A stretch of 11,774 nt of DNA, from assembly GCA_035402645.1 (NCBI GenBank), contig DAONDQ010000092.1, positions 1-11,774 on the forward strand. Direction: 5' to 3'. The notes beneath the pieces are model-generated. The model was given only the letters and a program-made list of their open reading frames with translations, was not told the origin of the DNA and ran no database searches. Source of the DNA: DAONDQ01 sp035402645. GTDB taxonomy: Bacteria > Cloacimonadota > Cloacimonadia > Cloacimonadales > DAONDQ01. A program made the position numbers and the translations under genes. Below, one piece after another: positions 1 to 6,613 of the stretch (its first letter is position 1; each line of letters starts with the position of its first letter).

Positions 1-887
1 ATAGCGGCTGCAGTAGGATATTTGTTCAGGAAATTCTGATATTCCTGGGTTGTGAATACTGCATTGTCCTGGGTTGTGATATTCACAAGCTTATCTGTAT
101 CCTTTTCACGAAGAATTTCAGAACTGAAAGGACGTCCATGCGGGTGAGAATCATCACGATATGCTGCAAACACATCCACGAGTTTCTCATATTCGGCAGC
201 ACCTTTCAAGCCTGTCAGCATACCGGTTAATTGACCAGATTGCAGATAGGGGAATTCATCGGCAGCCATAACAGCGGTAACACCGATAGCCACATTCACA
301 CCGAATTTCACGCGTGCGTATGTGATCCAGTATCCGCCTGCTGCAGAACCGGAAGTCTCAACAACGAGATTCATTTCGTTGTAATTCGTGATATCCTTCA
401 TGATGGGAAGAGTAGCGATCTTTCTTCCTTCCGCATCTGTGTCAATTGCCGTTGCAATATTTTCACCCATCCCAAGGACTATGGGAAGAATGATTGGCTT
501 AAAACCGAAGTTACAGTAATCAACACCTGATTTTATTTCAGGATATTCTTCTTTTACTCTATTGAGAGCCAAGTCAATGATTGGTGCACCTGAAGCTGTG
601 AAAGTTATGGTAAAGACTTTGATCTTTCTTTCGAAGCAATGACGCAGGATGGCTATTTCCATTGGATAAAGCTCAGGCATCACTGATGCGTCATGCAGGA
701 AGGATATCAATACCGCTCTGTCGGAGCGACCCGAATACGAGTCGATCAACTGATACATCTTTTCAGTAGGTTCAGTTGTATACGTCTTGGAATTGAATGG
801 CACAACGAGAGGAATGATGATAGCTAATGCGACGATCAAATAAATCCAACGTCTGTCCAATTCTTGTAATCTTTCAAAGAAGTTCAT
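1..887 (-). CDS. Membrane-anchored alpha/beta protein of unknown function (partial, C-terminus beyond window)
   Basis: The frame is open from 890 to the left edge without a stop, giving about 295 residues. Two ATG codons lie in tandem at 890 and 887. The GGGGG ribosome binding site (897-893) is 2 bases from the first and 5 from the second, so 887 is preferred. The protein starts with a short charged stretch and one transmembrane helix (about residues 14-31, rich in I, L, V), with no obvious cleavage site, so it is probably a membrane anchor. A soluble alpha/beta region follows: strand-like segments AVLISFL (about 58) and KVFTITFT (about 90), then a helix beginning PIIDLALNRVKEEY. A later stretch, VMAADEFPYLQSGQLTGMLT, resembles the end of the DUF6754-like domain two genes upstream. 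I do not recognise a named family or catalytic motif. It begins 12 bases after the stop of the six-helix membrane protein, with its ribosome binding site in that gap, so co-transcription and a shared complex are likely. Confidence 0.8.
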   Translation of the reverse strand, partial: MNFFERLQELDRRWIYLIVALAIIIPLVVPFNSKTYTTEPTEKMYQLIDSYSGRSDRAVLISFLHDASVMPELYPMEIAILRHCFERKIKVFTITFTASGAPIIDLALNRVKEEYPEIKSGVDYCNFGFKPIILPIVLGMGENIATAIDTDAEGRKIATLPIMKDITNYNEMNLVVETSGSAAGGYWITYARVKFGVNVAIGVTAVMAADEFPYLQSGQLTGMLTGLKGAAEYEKLVDVFAAYRDDSHPHGRPFSSEILREKDTDKLVNITTQDNAVFTTQEYQNFLNKYPTAAA

Positions 888-899
888 CATATCCCCCTA

Positions 900-1526
900 T
901 CAATCCCCACCGCCGAGATAGGATCTTTCAATCCCCAGCAGTATCTTGAGTGACGTTGCAACACTACCCAAACCAACACCAAGCAGGATTCCTCTCTTGG
1001 CAGCCAGGTTCGGAACATTTAAAATCCATTGTGAAACATCAGGAAGATGTTTGCTTATCATAATGCCGATCGGAACCTGTGCAAGCATCACAACGATAGC
1101 TGAAACCAGAAGAACAGTTGCTTCAGGTGATCTTGCACGGAAAGCTTTATAAGCAGCGGAGGCAATGTAAAAGGCTAACAATGAGAACATGGTTGAACTC
1201 ATGGGCATCTGCATGTTCTCGAATATCCACATGAATGGAGTTCCGGGTTGAATACCCCATACAAAACCTGCTATCGATGTAATGAGCAATCCGCCAAGTG
1301 TAACGAAACTGAATTGCCATTTGGGAAGTTTTCTTGATATCTTTACACTGTGCATCATGACCAAACTGATCACACCGAGCAGCATACCGAATGGAGCCAT
1401 GGAATAACTCCAGTTCATATACCAGTTAAAAACGTCATCAGCCAATATCTTGTGCGGGACGAATGTATAGAATACGAAAACGAAACCGAGTACGATGACG
1501 ATTGCTAAAGGTATTTGCCTTTTCAT
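900..1526 (-). CDS. Six-helix integral membrane protein of unknown function
   Basis: This complete 208-residue protein starts at an ATG with a perfect AGGAGG site (1536-1531) four bases upstream. That site overlaps the TAG stop of the preceding gene (1537-1535), so the two are probably translationally coupled. About six hydrophobic helices can be read, at roughly residues 5-23, 42-60, 74-91, 109-127, 137-156 and 177-197. Short loops carry basic residues (KISRK near 62-66, KAFRARS near 127-133). A periplasmic or external loop near 92-108 is rich in P, W and M (GIQPGTPFMW, MQMPM). The last helix is glycine-rich (GILLGVGLGS), and a short tail ends in LGGGD. No histidine or cysteine pairs suggesting a redox carrier were noticed, and no transporter signature was recognised. 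Its place between two membrane-anchored alpha/beta proteins suggests it is the membrane core of their complex; this is inference. Confidence 0.88.
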   Translation of the reverse strand: MKRQIPLAIVIVLGFVFVFYTFVPHKILADDVFNWYMNWSYSMAPFGMLLGVISLVMMHSVKISRKLPKWQFSFVTLGGLLITSIAGFVWGIQPGTPFMWIFENMQMPMSSTMFSLLAFYIASAAYKAFRARSPEATVLLVSAIVVMLAQVPIGIMISKHLPDVSQWILNVPNLAAKRGILLGVGLGSVATSLKILLGIERSYLGGGD

Positions 1527-1534
1527 CTATCCTC

Positions 1535-3145
1535 CTATTTCTCAGGAAATACATTAATTAAGAATGTTAAGTTGCTCGTGGAAAGTATTGTCCCAAGGAT
1601 CACAAAAAAGAGTATGAGGAATTTGAAGTAGTCTTGAGCCTTCAAAGTTCCAAGCATGAGAGGTTCTCTTACAAGGTAGGCAGATGCTGCATACAGTTCC
1701 TCTCCAATCAGTGTATAGTCACAGGTTGTAATAAAGAATGGTATCTGGGTCACAGCGTCTGTTCCTGCAATCTGGATGGAACCGATCATGTTACCTGTCT
1801 CCGTCATCAGCAGTGCCTCTGCATAGAATGTACCCATGAAGAAGTTGGTTGCTGCGTTCTCACGGATCATGATACCGTTCACACCTGCCACATAAGCAAA
1901 TTGAACGTTGGTGAGATAGAACACATTGTTCTTGTCGTAGGAATCAGGTCTTCCTGCTTCATAATGCGCTTCTCTCACGATTTCCTGCGCTACAGGCATC
2001 ATGATGTAGTCATAGCAGGGAACGATCAAACGTGTATCGTATTCGGCTGTTTTCTTGGCAACCTGACCAAGTATAGCCAGGGAAGCAAGAGTAGCGACAT
2101 CTGAAAGTGAGCCAAGACCGGGCACATAAAGAATCGGCTTACCCATTTCAGTGGCACGACCAATCGCATTGTCAATTTCCTGGATACCTGCAATCGGACG
2201 AATGAACAGGTCATGTCCGAGCTTAGCCTTGCGGATCATGAATGCAACCATGATACCGAATAGCAGTGACGACACAACCATCGGTACCTTGGACTTATCG
2301 AACCAATTTGGTACAGGTGCGTAATATACAACTTCGTCATCCTTATCCTTCGGGATGTCGGAAACTGCAAACATGCCTTCACCGTCAGTTACAACCATCT
2401 GATAAGTAGCTTGTCTCTTGTTCTTTTCACGGTTAGATGCCACAAAGTGCATTCGGCTCTTATTGTTGGTATATTGAAGTGATTGCATCAGGATAGGATT
2501 CTTGAACATCTCTTGTCTTGCGATGGTCTTATTGATTTGATCCTGTAATTGAGCCAGTTGCTGAGGATCCTTGATCTGCGGCAACATACTCCGATACTGG
2601 AGTAATTGCTGTTCGATCTTATTCTTTTGCTTATCCATCAGTTTTTTGGCTTCATCGGCGTAGATGCTTGTCTGGACAACTGCTTTTGCTTTTTTATCAT
2701 ATGTGATGTCTATATCACCGCTGACGAGCACCTGATTTGTCTTCGTATCGAAATAATTGACAGGTTTATATATGTCCTTTTCATAACGGATATTATCTTC
2801 ATATGAATTCTGATTGCCACCCAGTTTCTTCGCAAGGTTGTAATTCTGTGAATTGCGTAATTTTTTGTATATCACATAAGAATACGTGTTCACATCCTTG
2901 CCCTGCAGCATCAGATCAGCTGGAATCATTGAACGTGTCTGGCTGTTGAAATTCAACTCCTGCTCAAATACATATTCTTTCGGAACAGCAGGTTTGGTGA
3001 CCATGAACAATTTAACCTTCAAACCCTTCTCAGGATTGTAACCATTCGGAAGTTTGACGATGATCTTGTTGTCCAGGTAATATTCATGAATCGTCTTGAA
3101 AGGCTTATCGGAATTTAACTCAGAAATCTCGAAATCAAGTCTCTT
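1535..3145 (-). CDS. DUF6754-like membrane protein, C-terminal part of the gene interrupted by the N gap
   Basis: The frame is open from the gap edge (3145) to a TAG stop, 536 residues. A TTG at 3022 looks like a possible start, but the same frame continues upstream to the gap with no ribosome binding site there, so this is the back half of the gene beginning at 4364. From the gap edge it shows: a beta-rich region; a charged, glutamine-rich probable coiled coil (about 166-213); another beta-rich segment ending PVPNWFDKSK; a transmembrane helix (about 288-304); a cytoplasmic-looking alpha/beta domain (about 313-501); and a final hydrophobic hairpin or helix (about 507-531). The alpha/beta domain contains RPIAGIQEIDNAIGRATEMG, PILYVPGLGSLSDVATLASL, KTAEYDTRLIVPC, AGTDAVTQIPFFITTCDYT and IGEELYAASAYL. 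This matches my memory of DUF6754, a family with no known function. No catalytic motif is evident. The six-helix protein follows after 8 bases. Confidence 0.85.
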   Translation of the reverse strand, partial: KRLDFEISELNSDKPFKTIHEYYLDNKIIVKLPNGYNPEKGLKVKLFMVTKPAVPKEYVFEQELNFNSQTRSMIPADLMLQGKDVNTYSYVIYKKLRNSQNYNLAKKLGGNQNSYEDNIRYEKDIYKPVNYFDTKTNQVLVSGDIDITYDKKAKAVVQTSIYADEAKKLMDKQKNKIEQQLLQYRSMLPQIKDPQQLAQLQDQINKTIARQEMFKNPILMQSLQYTNNKSRMHFVASNREKNKRQATYQMVVTDGEGMFAVSDIPKDKDDEVVYYAPVPNWFDKSKVPMVVSSLLFGIMVAFMIRKAKLGHDLFIRPIAGIQEIDNAIGRATEMGKPILYVPGLGSLSDVATLASLAILGQVAKKTAEYDTRLIVPCYDYIMMPVAQEIVREAHYEAGRPDSYDKNNVFYLTNVQFAYVAGVNGIMIRENAATNFFMGTFYAEALLMTETGNMIGSIQIAGTDAVTQIPFFITTCDYTLIGEELYAASAYLVREPLMLGTLKAQDYFKFLILFFVILGTILSTSNLTFLINVFPEK

Positions 3146-3155
3146 NNNNNNNNNN
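3146..3155. other. Assembly gap (ten N)
   Basis: Ten unknown bases join two sequence blocks inside a coding region. Ten is a common placeholder, so the true gap length is probably unknown. Read on the minus strand, the frame entering the gap ends on a complete codon at 3156, and the frame leaving it starts on a complete codon at 3145. The real distance must therefore be a multiple of three if the gene is intact. Confidence 0.98.
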
Positions 3156-4364
3156 GGAATTCACGTTCGTCATATAGTTGATAAGAAGTTTCTTTCTACT
3201 GGAACTGAGGAAATTGGTTTGTGTCAGATATACGAAAGGCTTGTTCCAGGTAAGTGAAAGAATCTCACCTTTATCGTTCGGCTTGTCTTTAACAGTAAAT
3301 TGGGGTTTAGGGGGTAATTGAGATGAAAGAACGACTTTCGGTATTGATAGAGGTGAGAGGGTTTCATTGCCGGCATAATCGGTAAGCCCCAGTGAAAATC
3401 TAAAATTCGCTATGTTTGCGGGAGTAATGGGCATACCAGTCAAATCAGCAGTCGTTAAGTTATATGAATCTGTACTGCCAATATCGATTTGGCCACCTGC
3501 AATCGGCATTCCCGGTGCAGGTTGTCCCGTTATGGGATTTGCCCGGTACGCATCAAATGCAGCCTGTGCTACTGCCGGTACTGCATAGATCTTATACATG
3601 GCAAGATCACCCTTGAACAATGGAAGATCCCATTCAAACTGCATCTTATTCGTATCTTTCACATAGACTGAATTGAACCTAGGTACAGCTTCAGGTGGAT
3701 TCTCCATTGGAATCCCCATTTGGATCGGGGCATATTTGTGGAATTGCCTGCGTTCATCCAGCGCCACAACAGTATAATAGTATTTTGTGTTGGGCTGCAA
3801 ACTTGCCAGCAAGGTAAGTTGCCTGAGCTTTAAACCGGCATACATAGTCGAATCTGCTTTGTCAGGAGCTTTCGTCTTTGTCGTATGATAGTAAAAGTCC
3901 TTCTTGGGAATGATTGAGAGGAAACTATATTTGGAAAAGAGGGGATTCAATACCTTGATATCTCTTGGAACATCGCGGTATAATGGACTCTTCGGTCCCT
4001 GCTGCCTCTCCTTCTTCAGTTCCCCTGGATTACTGATATCGACGAGAACATTCAAGTCCTTATCGGTATAGAAAACCGAGTCTCCGGAGATACCGGTTTT
4101 CACATTCACAGGTATGGAACCCAACATGAACATACTATCGGGCGAAGTTCCACGATATACACGATATTCGATGATACGCTTCGCCTGCGGTAGCGGTGTC
4201 CAACTGAGTTGAAGTCCTGTGCCATCATCATTCGGGACGTCGATCACCTTGAAGTTCTTCACAATGAAGCTATCATCATCTGTTGCCATGATAGCAAGTG
4301 TGAAACTCAGCAAGGAAATCAAAGCCACCACGATGAAAAGGCTGACTTTCCTTTTACTGCTCAT
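3156..4364 (-). CDS. Secreted FnIII-repeat protein, N-terminal part of the gene interrupted by the N gap
   Basis: The gene starts with ATG at 4364 behind a GGGAG site (4375-4371) six bases away. It reads 403 residues to the gap, where it continues into the DUF6754-like part (3145-1535). Together they make a protein of about 940 residues. Residues 1-27 form a signal peptide: basic MSSKRK, a hydrophobic core and a likely cleavage near FTLAIMA. Three fibronectin type III-like modules follow. The first (about 36-215) is long, with a charged insertion near 110-175, and ends with the typical YYYTVVALDE strand. The second (about 222-345) includes MQFEWDLP and MYKIYAVP. The third starts near 351 with PPKPQFTVKDKPNDKGE and SLTWNKP and is cut by the gap. 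Modules one and three share a D-x-P-N-D-x-G-x-x-L-x-L-x-W pattern. This places a beta-sandwich stalk outside the cytoplasm, tethered by the downstream transmembrane helix. The binding partner is unknown. Confidence 0.88.
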
Positions 4365-4370
4365 ACATTA

Positions 4371-4375
4371 CTCCC
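4371..4375 (-). promoter_or_regulatory. Ribosome binding site of the FnIII/DUF6754 gene
   Basis: GGGAG on the minus strand lies six bases before the ATG at 4364. It directly abuts the 19-nt palindrome at 4376-4394, so folding of that palindrome in mRNA could affect access to this site. Confidence 0.7.
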
Positions 4376-4394
4376 TTCGTTACCAGGTAACGAA
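4376..4394. promoter_or_regulatory. Perfect 19-nt palindrome upstream of the membrane cassette (putative operator or leader hairpin)
   Basis: The sequence TTCGTTACCAGGTAACGAA has 9-base arms that match perfectly around a single central A. It ends one base before the GGGAG ribosome binding site of the cassette's first gene. Odd-length near-continuous symmetry with no real loop favours a dimeric DNA-binding protein over an RNA hairpin. An isolated half-site, GGTAAC, also occurs near 4464. No T-run follows it in either direction, so it is not a terminator. The regulator is unknown. Confidence 0.6.
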
Positions 4395-4554
4395 CCAATT
4401 TACTTCTATTTCTTTGCATTTTACTGAAAATATGTAAGTTGATTCAGCGACAACTATTTTAAGGGTAACAAATCCGAATCAGAATTGAAGTTGTCAATTA
4501 CTTTTTTCCCATTAGAATGCGATTGAAGGCATTCATGAAGAAGGGTATTCAAGA
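4395..4554. other. Intergenic region between groEL terminator and membrane cassette
   Basis: This AT-rich stretch holds no convincing gene. A consensus-like TTGACA lies on the minus strand at 4497-4492, but nothing like TATAAT lies 16-18 bases from it. A TAAAAT at 4461-4456 is a possible -10 element without a clear -35. The cassette promoter is probably here but cannot be fixed. GACAAC (4449-4454) and GTTGTC (4490-4495) form a weak, widely spaced inverted repeat. Confidence 0.4.
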
Positions 4555-4584
4555 CAAAAAAAATAGCTCCCCGAAGGGAGCTAT
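4555..4584 (-). terminator. Rho-independent terminator of groEL
   Basis: On the minus strand ATAGCTCCC-TTCG-GGGAGCTAT forms a perfect 9-bp stem closed by a UUCG tetraloop, followed at once by eight T. It starts 20 bases after the groEL stop codon. It is a textbook intrinsic terminator and separates groEL from the membrane cassette transcribed in the same direction. Confidence 0.96.
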
Positions 4585-4604
4585 GATATCTATATTAAAC
4601 AGAA

Positions 4605-6248
4605 TTAATACATTCCGCCCATTCCACCCATACCGCCCATGCCTGGGTTCGGCATCGCCGGGGCTTCAGGTTCCTTTGAATCTGTCACGATACATTCAGT
4701 CGTGAGGAATAATCCTGCAATACTGGTAGCATTCTGTACTGCACTTCTCACAACCTTGGCAGGATCGATGATTCCAGCTTTGAACAAATCTTCGAATTGA
4801 TTCTTGTCAGCATTGAATCCGAAATGAATATCTTTGGATTCTTTGAGTTTCTCGACAACAACTGCTCCTTCTTCTCCTGCATTGTATGCGATCTGGTATG
4901 CAGGTCTTTCGAGAGCTCTGACCATGATCTCAGCAGCAACTTTCTCTTCGTACGGAAGATTCTTTTGCTTTGCCAATTCCTTGGCAGCATGGATCAAGGT
5001 GACTCCGCCACCGGGAACGATTCCTTCTGCAACTGCTGCGCGTGTAGCATGAAGAGCATCATCCACGCGAGCCTTCTTTTCCTTCAGTTCAGTCTCAGTT
5101 GCTGCACCGATCTTGATGACTGCAACACCGCTGCTGAGTCTGGCAAGACGTTCCTGGAGTTTTTCCTTATCATAATCAGAGGTAGTTTCATCGATTTGTG
5201 CCTTGATCTGCTTGACTCTTCCTTCCAGGGATGTAGCATCACCCTTGCCTTCACGGATAATGGTGTTATCCTTGTCGACAATCACTTTTTTGGCACTTCC
5301 GAGATCAGCAATCGTAGCACTTTCAAGTTTACGACCCATCTCTTCGGAGATAACGTTTCCACCAGTCAGAATTGCAATATCTTCCAACATGGCTTTTCTT
5401 CTGTCACCAAAGCCCGGAGTTTTTACAGCGACAACATTCAGGGCACCGCGAAGTTTATTCACAACCAGGGTTGCCAGCGCTTCACCTTCAATGTCCTCTG
5501 CAATGATCATCAATGGACGACCTGTCTGGGCAACTTCCTGAAGGATGGGAAGAAGGTCTTTCATGACACTGATCTTCTTATCATAAATGAGAATATATGC
5601 ATCTTCATGTTCAGAGATCATTTTGTCGGTATCGGTTACAAAGTAAGGTGAAAGATATCCGCGATCGAATTGCATACCTTCTACTTTCTCGAGGAAAGTA
5701 TTGATGGATTTTGCTTCTTCCACATTGATGATTCCATCATTTCCAACTGCCTGCATCGCGTCTGCAATTAACTTTCCGATTTCAGGATCGTTATTTGCAG
5801 AAATGGTGGCGATTTGAGCAATTTCTTCAGCGTTTTTGATTGGTTTGCTGAATGCATGAATTTGATCAACGATGATCTTGGAAGCCTTTTCCATTCCCCT
5901 CTTTAAGTACATCGGATTCACACCCGCTGTGACATGCTTCAAGCCTTCTTCAATGATAGCCTGTGCCAATATAGTGGCAGTCGTGGTTCCGTCACCGGCT
6001 ACATCATGAGTCTTTTCGGCAACTTCTTTGCAAAGTTGAGCACCCATATTCTCATATTTGTCTTCAAGTTCAATTTCTTTTGCAATGGTGACACCATCAT
6101 TTGTGATGATGGGAGAACCAAACTTCTTATCCAATACCACGTTCCTACCACGAGGTCCAAGTGTGACACGTACGGCATCGGCAAGTTTATCAACGCCCTT
6201 CTTCAATGACGTTCTTGCATCATGTCCGAATTGAATCTGTTTTGCCAT
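4605..6248 (-). CDS. groEL: Chaperonin GroEL (Hsp60)
   Basis: This 547-residue protein is the 60-kDa chaperonin subunit. It assembles into double seven-membered rings in the cytoplasm and folds non-native proteins using ATP, normally with the GroES cap. The sequence is full length. It shows the N-terminal equatorial segment with VTLGPRGRNVVLDKKFG (28-44), the ATP-phosphate loop VAGDGTTT (83-90, Asp86), the apical substrate-binding domain with VKTPGFGDRRKAMLEDIA, and the second equatorial half with VDDALHATRAAVAEGIVPGG carrying the ATPase aspartate. The flexible GGM-repeat tail ends GGMGGMGGMY. Three in-frame ATG codons are possible (6263, 6254, 6248). The GGAGG site at 6261-6257 is eight bases before 6248, which gives the standard MAKQIQF start; the others overlap or crowd that site. 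No groES lies upstream, where a divergent gpsA is found. Regulation by HrcA is suggested by a CIRCE-like repeat at 6278-6304. Confidence 0.98.
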   Translation of the reverse strand: MAKQIQFGHDARTSLKKGVDKLADAVRVTLGPRGRNVVLDKKFGSPIITNDGVTIAKEIELEDKYENMGAQLCKEVAEKTHDVAGDGTTTATILAQAIIEEGLKHVTAGVNPMYLKRGMEKASKIIVDQIHAFSKPIKNAEEIAQIATISANNDPEIGKLIADAMQAVGNDGIINVEEAKSINTFLEKVEGMQFDRGYLSPYFVTDTDKMISEHEDAYILIYDKKISVMKDLLPILQEVAQTGRPLMIIAEDIEGEALATLVVNKLRGALNVVAVKTPGFGDRRKAMLEDIAILTGGNVISEEMGRKLESATIADLGSAKKVIVDKDNTIIREGKGDATSLEGRVKQIKAQIDETTSDYDKEKLQERLARLSSGVAVIKIGAATETELKEKKARVDDALHATRAAVAEGIVPGGGVTLIHAAKELAKQKNLPYEEKVAAEIMVRALERPAYQIAYNAGEEGAVVVEKLKESKDIHFGFNADKNQFEDLFKAGIIDPAKVVRSAVQNATSIAGLFLTTECIVTDSKEPEAPAMPNPGMGGMGGMGGMY

Positions 6249-6277
6249 TTTCATTTCCTCCATTTATTTTGAATATA

Positions 6278-6304
6278 TTAGCAGTCGTTTCTTTTGTTTG
6301 CTAA
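6278..6304 (-). promoter_or_regulatory. Degenerate CIRCE operator (HrcA repressor site)
   Basis: The plus strand reads TTAGCAGTC, nine bases, then GTTTGCTAA. The known CIRCE consensus is TTAGCACTC-N9-GAGTGCTAA. The left arm matches 8 of 9 positions, the right arm 7 of 9, and the spacer is exactly nine. It lies in the groEL 5' leader, overlapping the expected transcription start, which is where HrcA sites usually lie. The match, spacing and position together make chance unlikely, though the inner bases have diverged. Confidence 0.8.
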
Positions 6305-6330
6305 TAATAAGATAAGCTAAATTGCGTCAA
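6304..6330 (-). promoter_or_regulatory. Probable groEL promoter
   Basis: On the minus strand TTGACG (6330-6325) matches the -35 consensus at five of six bases. TATTAT (6309-6304) matches the -10 consensus at five of six. The spacing is 15, shorter than the ideal 17. The -10 element abuts the CIRCE-like repeat, so bound repressor would block initiation. Confidence 0.6.
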
Positions 6331-6548
6331 GGAAAAATTAATTTTTTCTCTCTTCCCTGTGTAGAACCACCATCATATTCCTTGAAACATGGATAAAACA
6401 CTAATAAATCATTCAACAAAGATGATTCAAACACAAACGAGAAAAGTCTAAGTTATCCTTAGGTCTTTTTTAGGTCATCCTTCTATAGTGTTTCTTTTGT
6501 AGTTAAAGGGACGCTATAAAGCGACTCATGGGATTTAAGAGTTATCTG
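6331..6548. other. Divergent groEL-gpsA intergenic region, no gene seen
   Basis: This stretch lies between the two divergent promoters and has no supported coding region or RNA gene. It contains a tandem TTAGGTC repeat with 4-base spacing (about 6459-6476). There is also an imperfect hairpin, AAAAG-t-CTAAG / CTTAG-gt-CTTTT (6442-6469), that runs into a T-rich stretch on the plus strand. The hairpin could be a weak terminator or chance; both are low confidence. Confidence 0.4.
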
Positions 6549-6576
6549 TTGACGATTATTCTTTATATTGTTCAAT
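6549..6576 (+). promoter_or_regulatory. Possible gpsA promoter
   Basis: TTGACG (6549-6554) matches the -35 consensus at five of six bases, and TTCAAT (6571-6576) matches the -10 consensus at four of six, with a spacing of 16. The pair lies 38 bases upstream of the gpsA start. The -10 is weak, so this is tentative. Confidence 0.45.
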
Positions 6577-6613
6577 AAGTACTTGATTTAAAAAATAGGA
6601 GTTGGACACCAAT

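Noticed and set aside
231..530. A 99-codon plus-strand open frame near the left edge
   Set aside because: It is antisense to the membrane-anchored protein, whose frame stays open across the whole region, and has no start signal or recognisable domain.
1634..2104. A 156-codon plus-strand open frame opposite the DUF6754-like domain
   Set aside because: It is cysteine- and histidine-rich, has no recognisable family, and is fully antisense to a protein with conserved-looking domains; treated as a shadow.
3022..3022. TTG start for the DUF6754-like protein
   Set aside because: The same frame stays open upstream to the N gap and there is no ribosome binding site before the TTG, so the apparent start is an artefact of the gap.
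4797..5651. A long open frame (284 codons) on the plus strand opposite groEL
   Set aside because: It lies wholly antisense to a strongly conserved chaperonin. Its translation is serine-, cysteine- and phenylalanine-rich low-complexity sequence typical of a shadow frame, and it has no convincing ribosome binding site.
6249..6263. Longer groEL starts at 6263 or 6254
   Set aside because: The first overlaps the GGAGG site and the second is only two bases after it; the 6248 start has eight-base spacing and gives the family-standard MAK N-terminus.
6442..6476. Small RNA or riboswitch in the groEL-gpsA intergenic region
   Set aside because: Only one imperfect AT-rich hairpin and a 7-base direct repeat are present; no conserved RNA motif was recognised.
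6602..6613. Four-codon upstream extension of gpsA from a TTG
   Set aside because: The TTG directly abuts the AGGAG ribosome binding site, leaving no spacing; the ATG at 6614 fits better.
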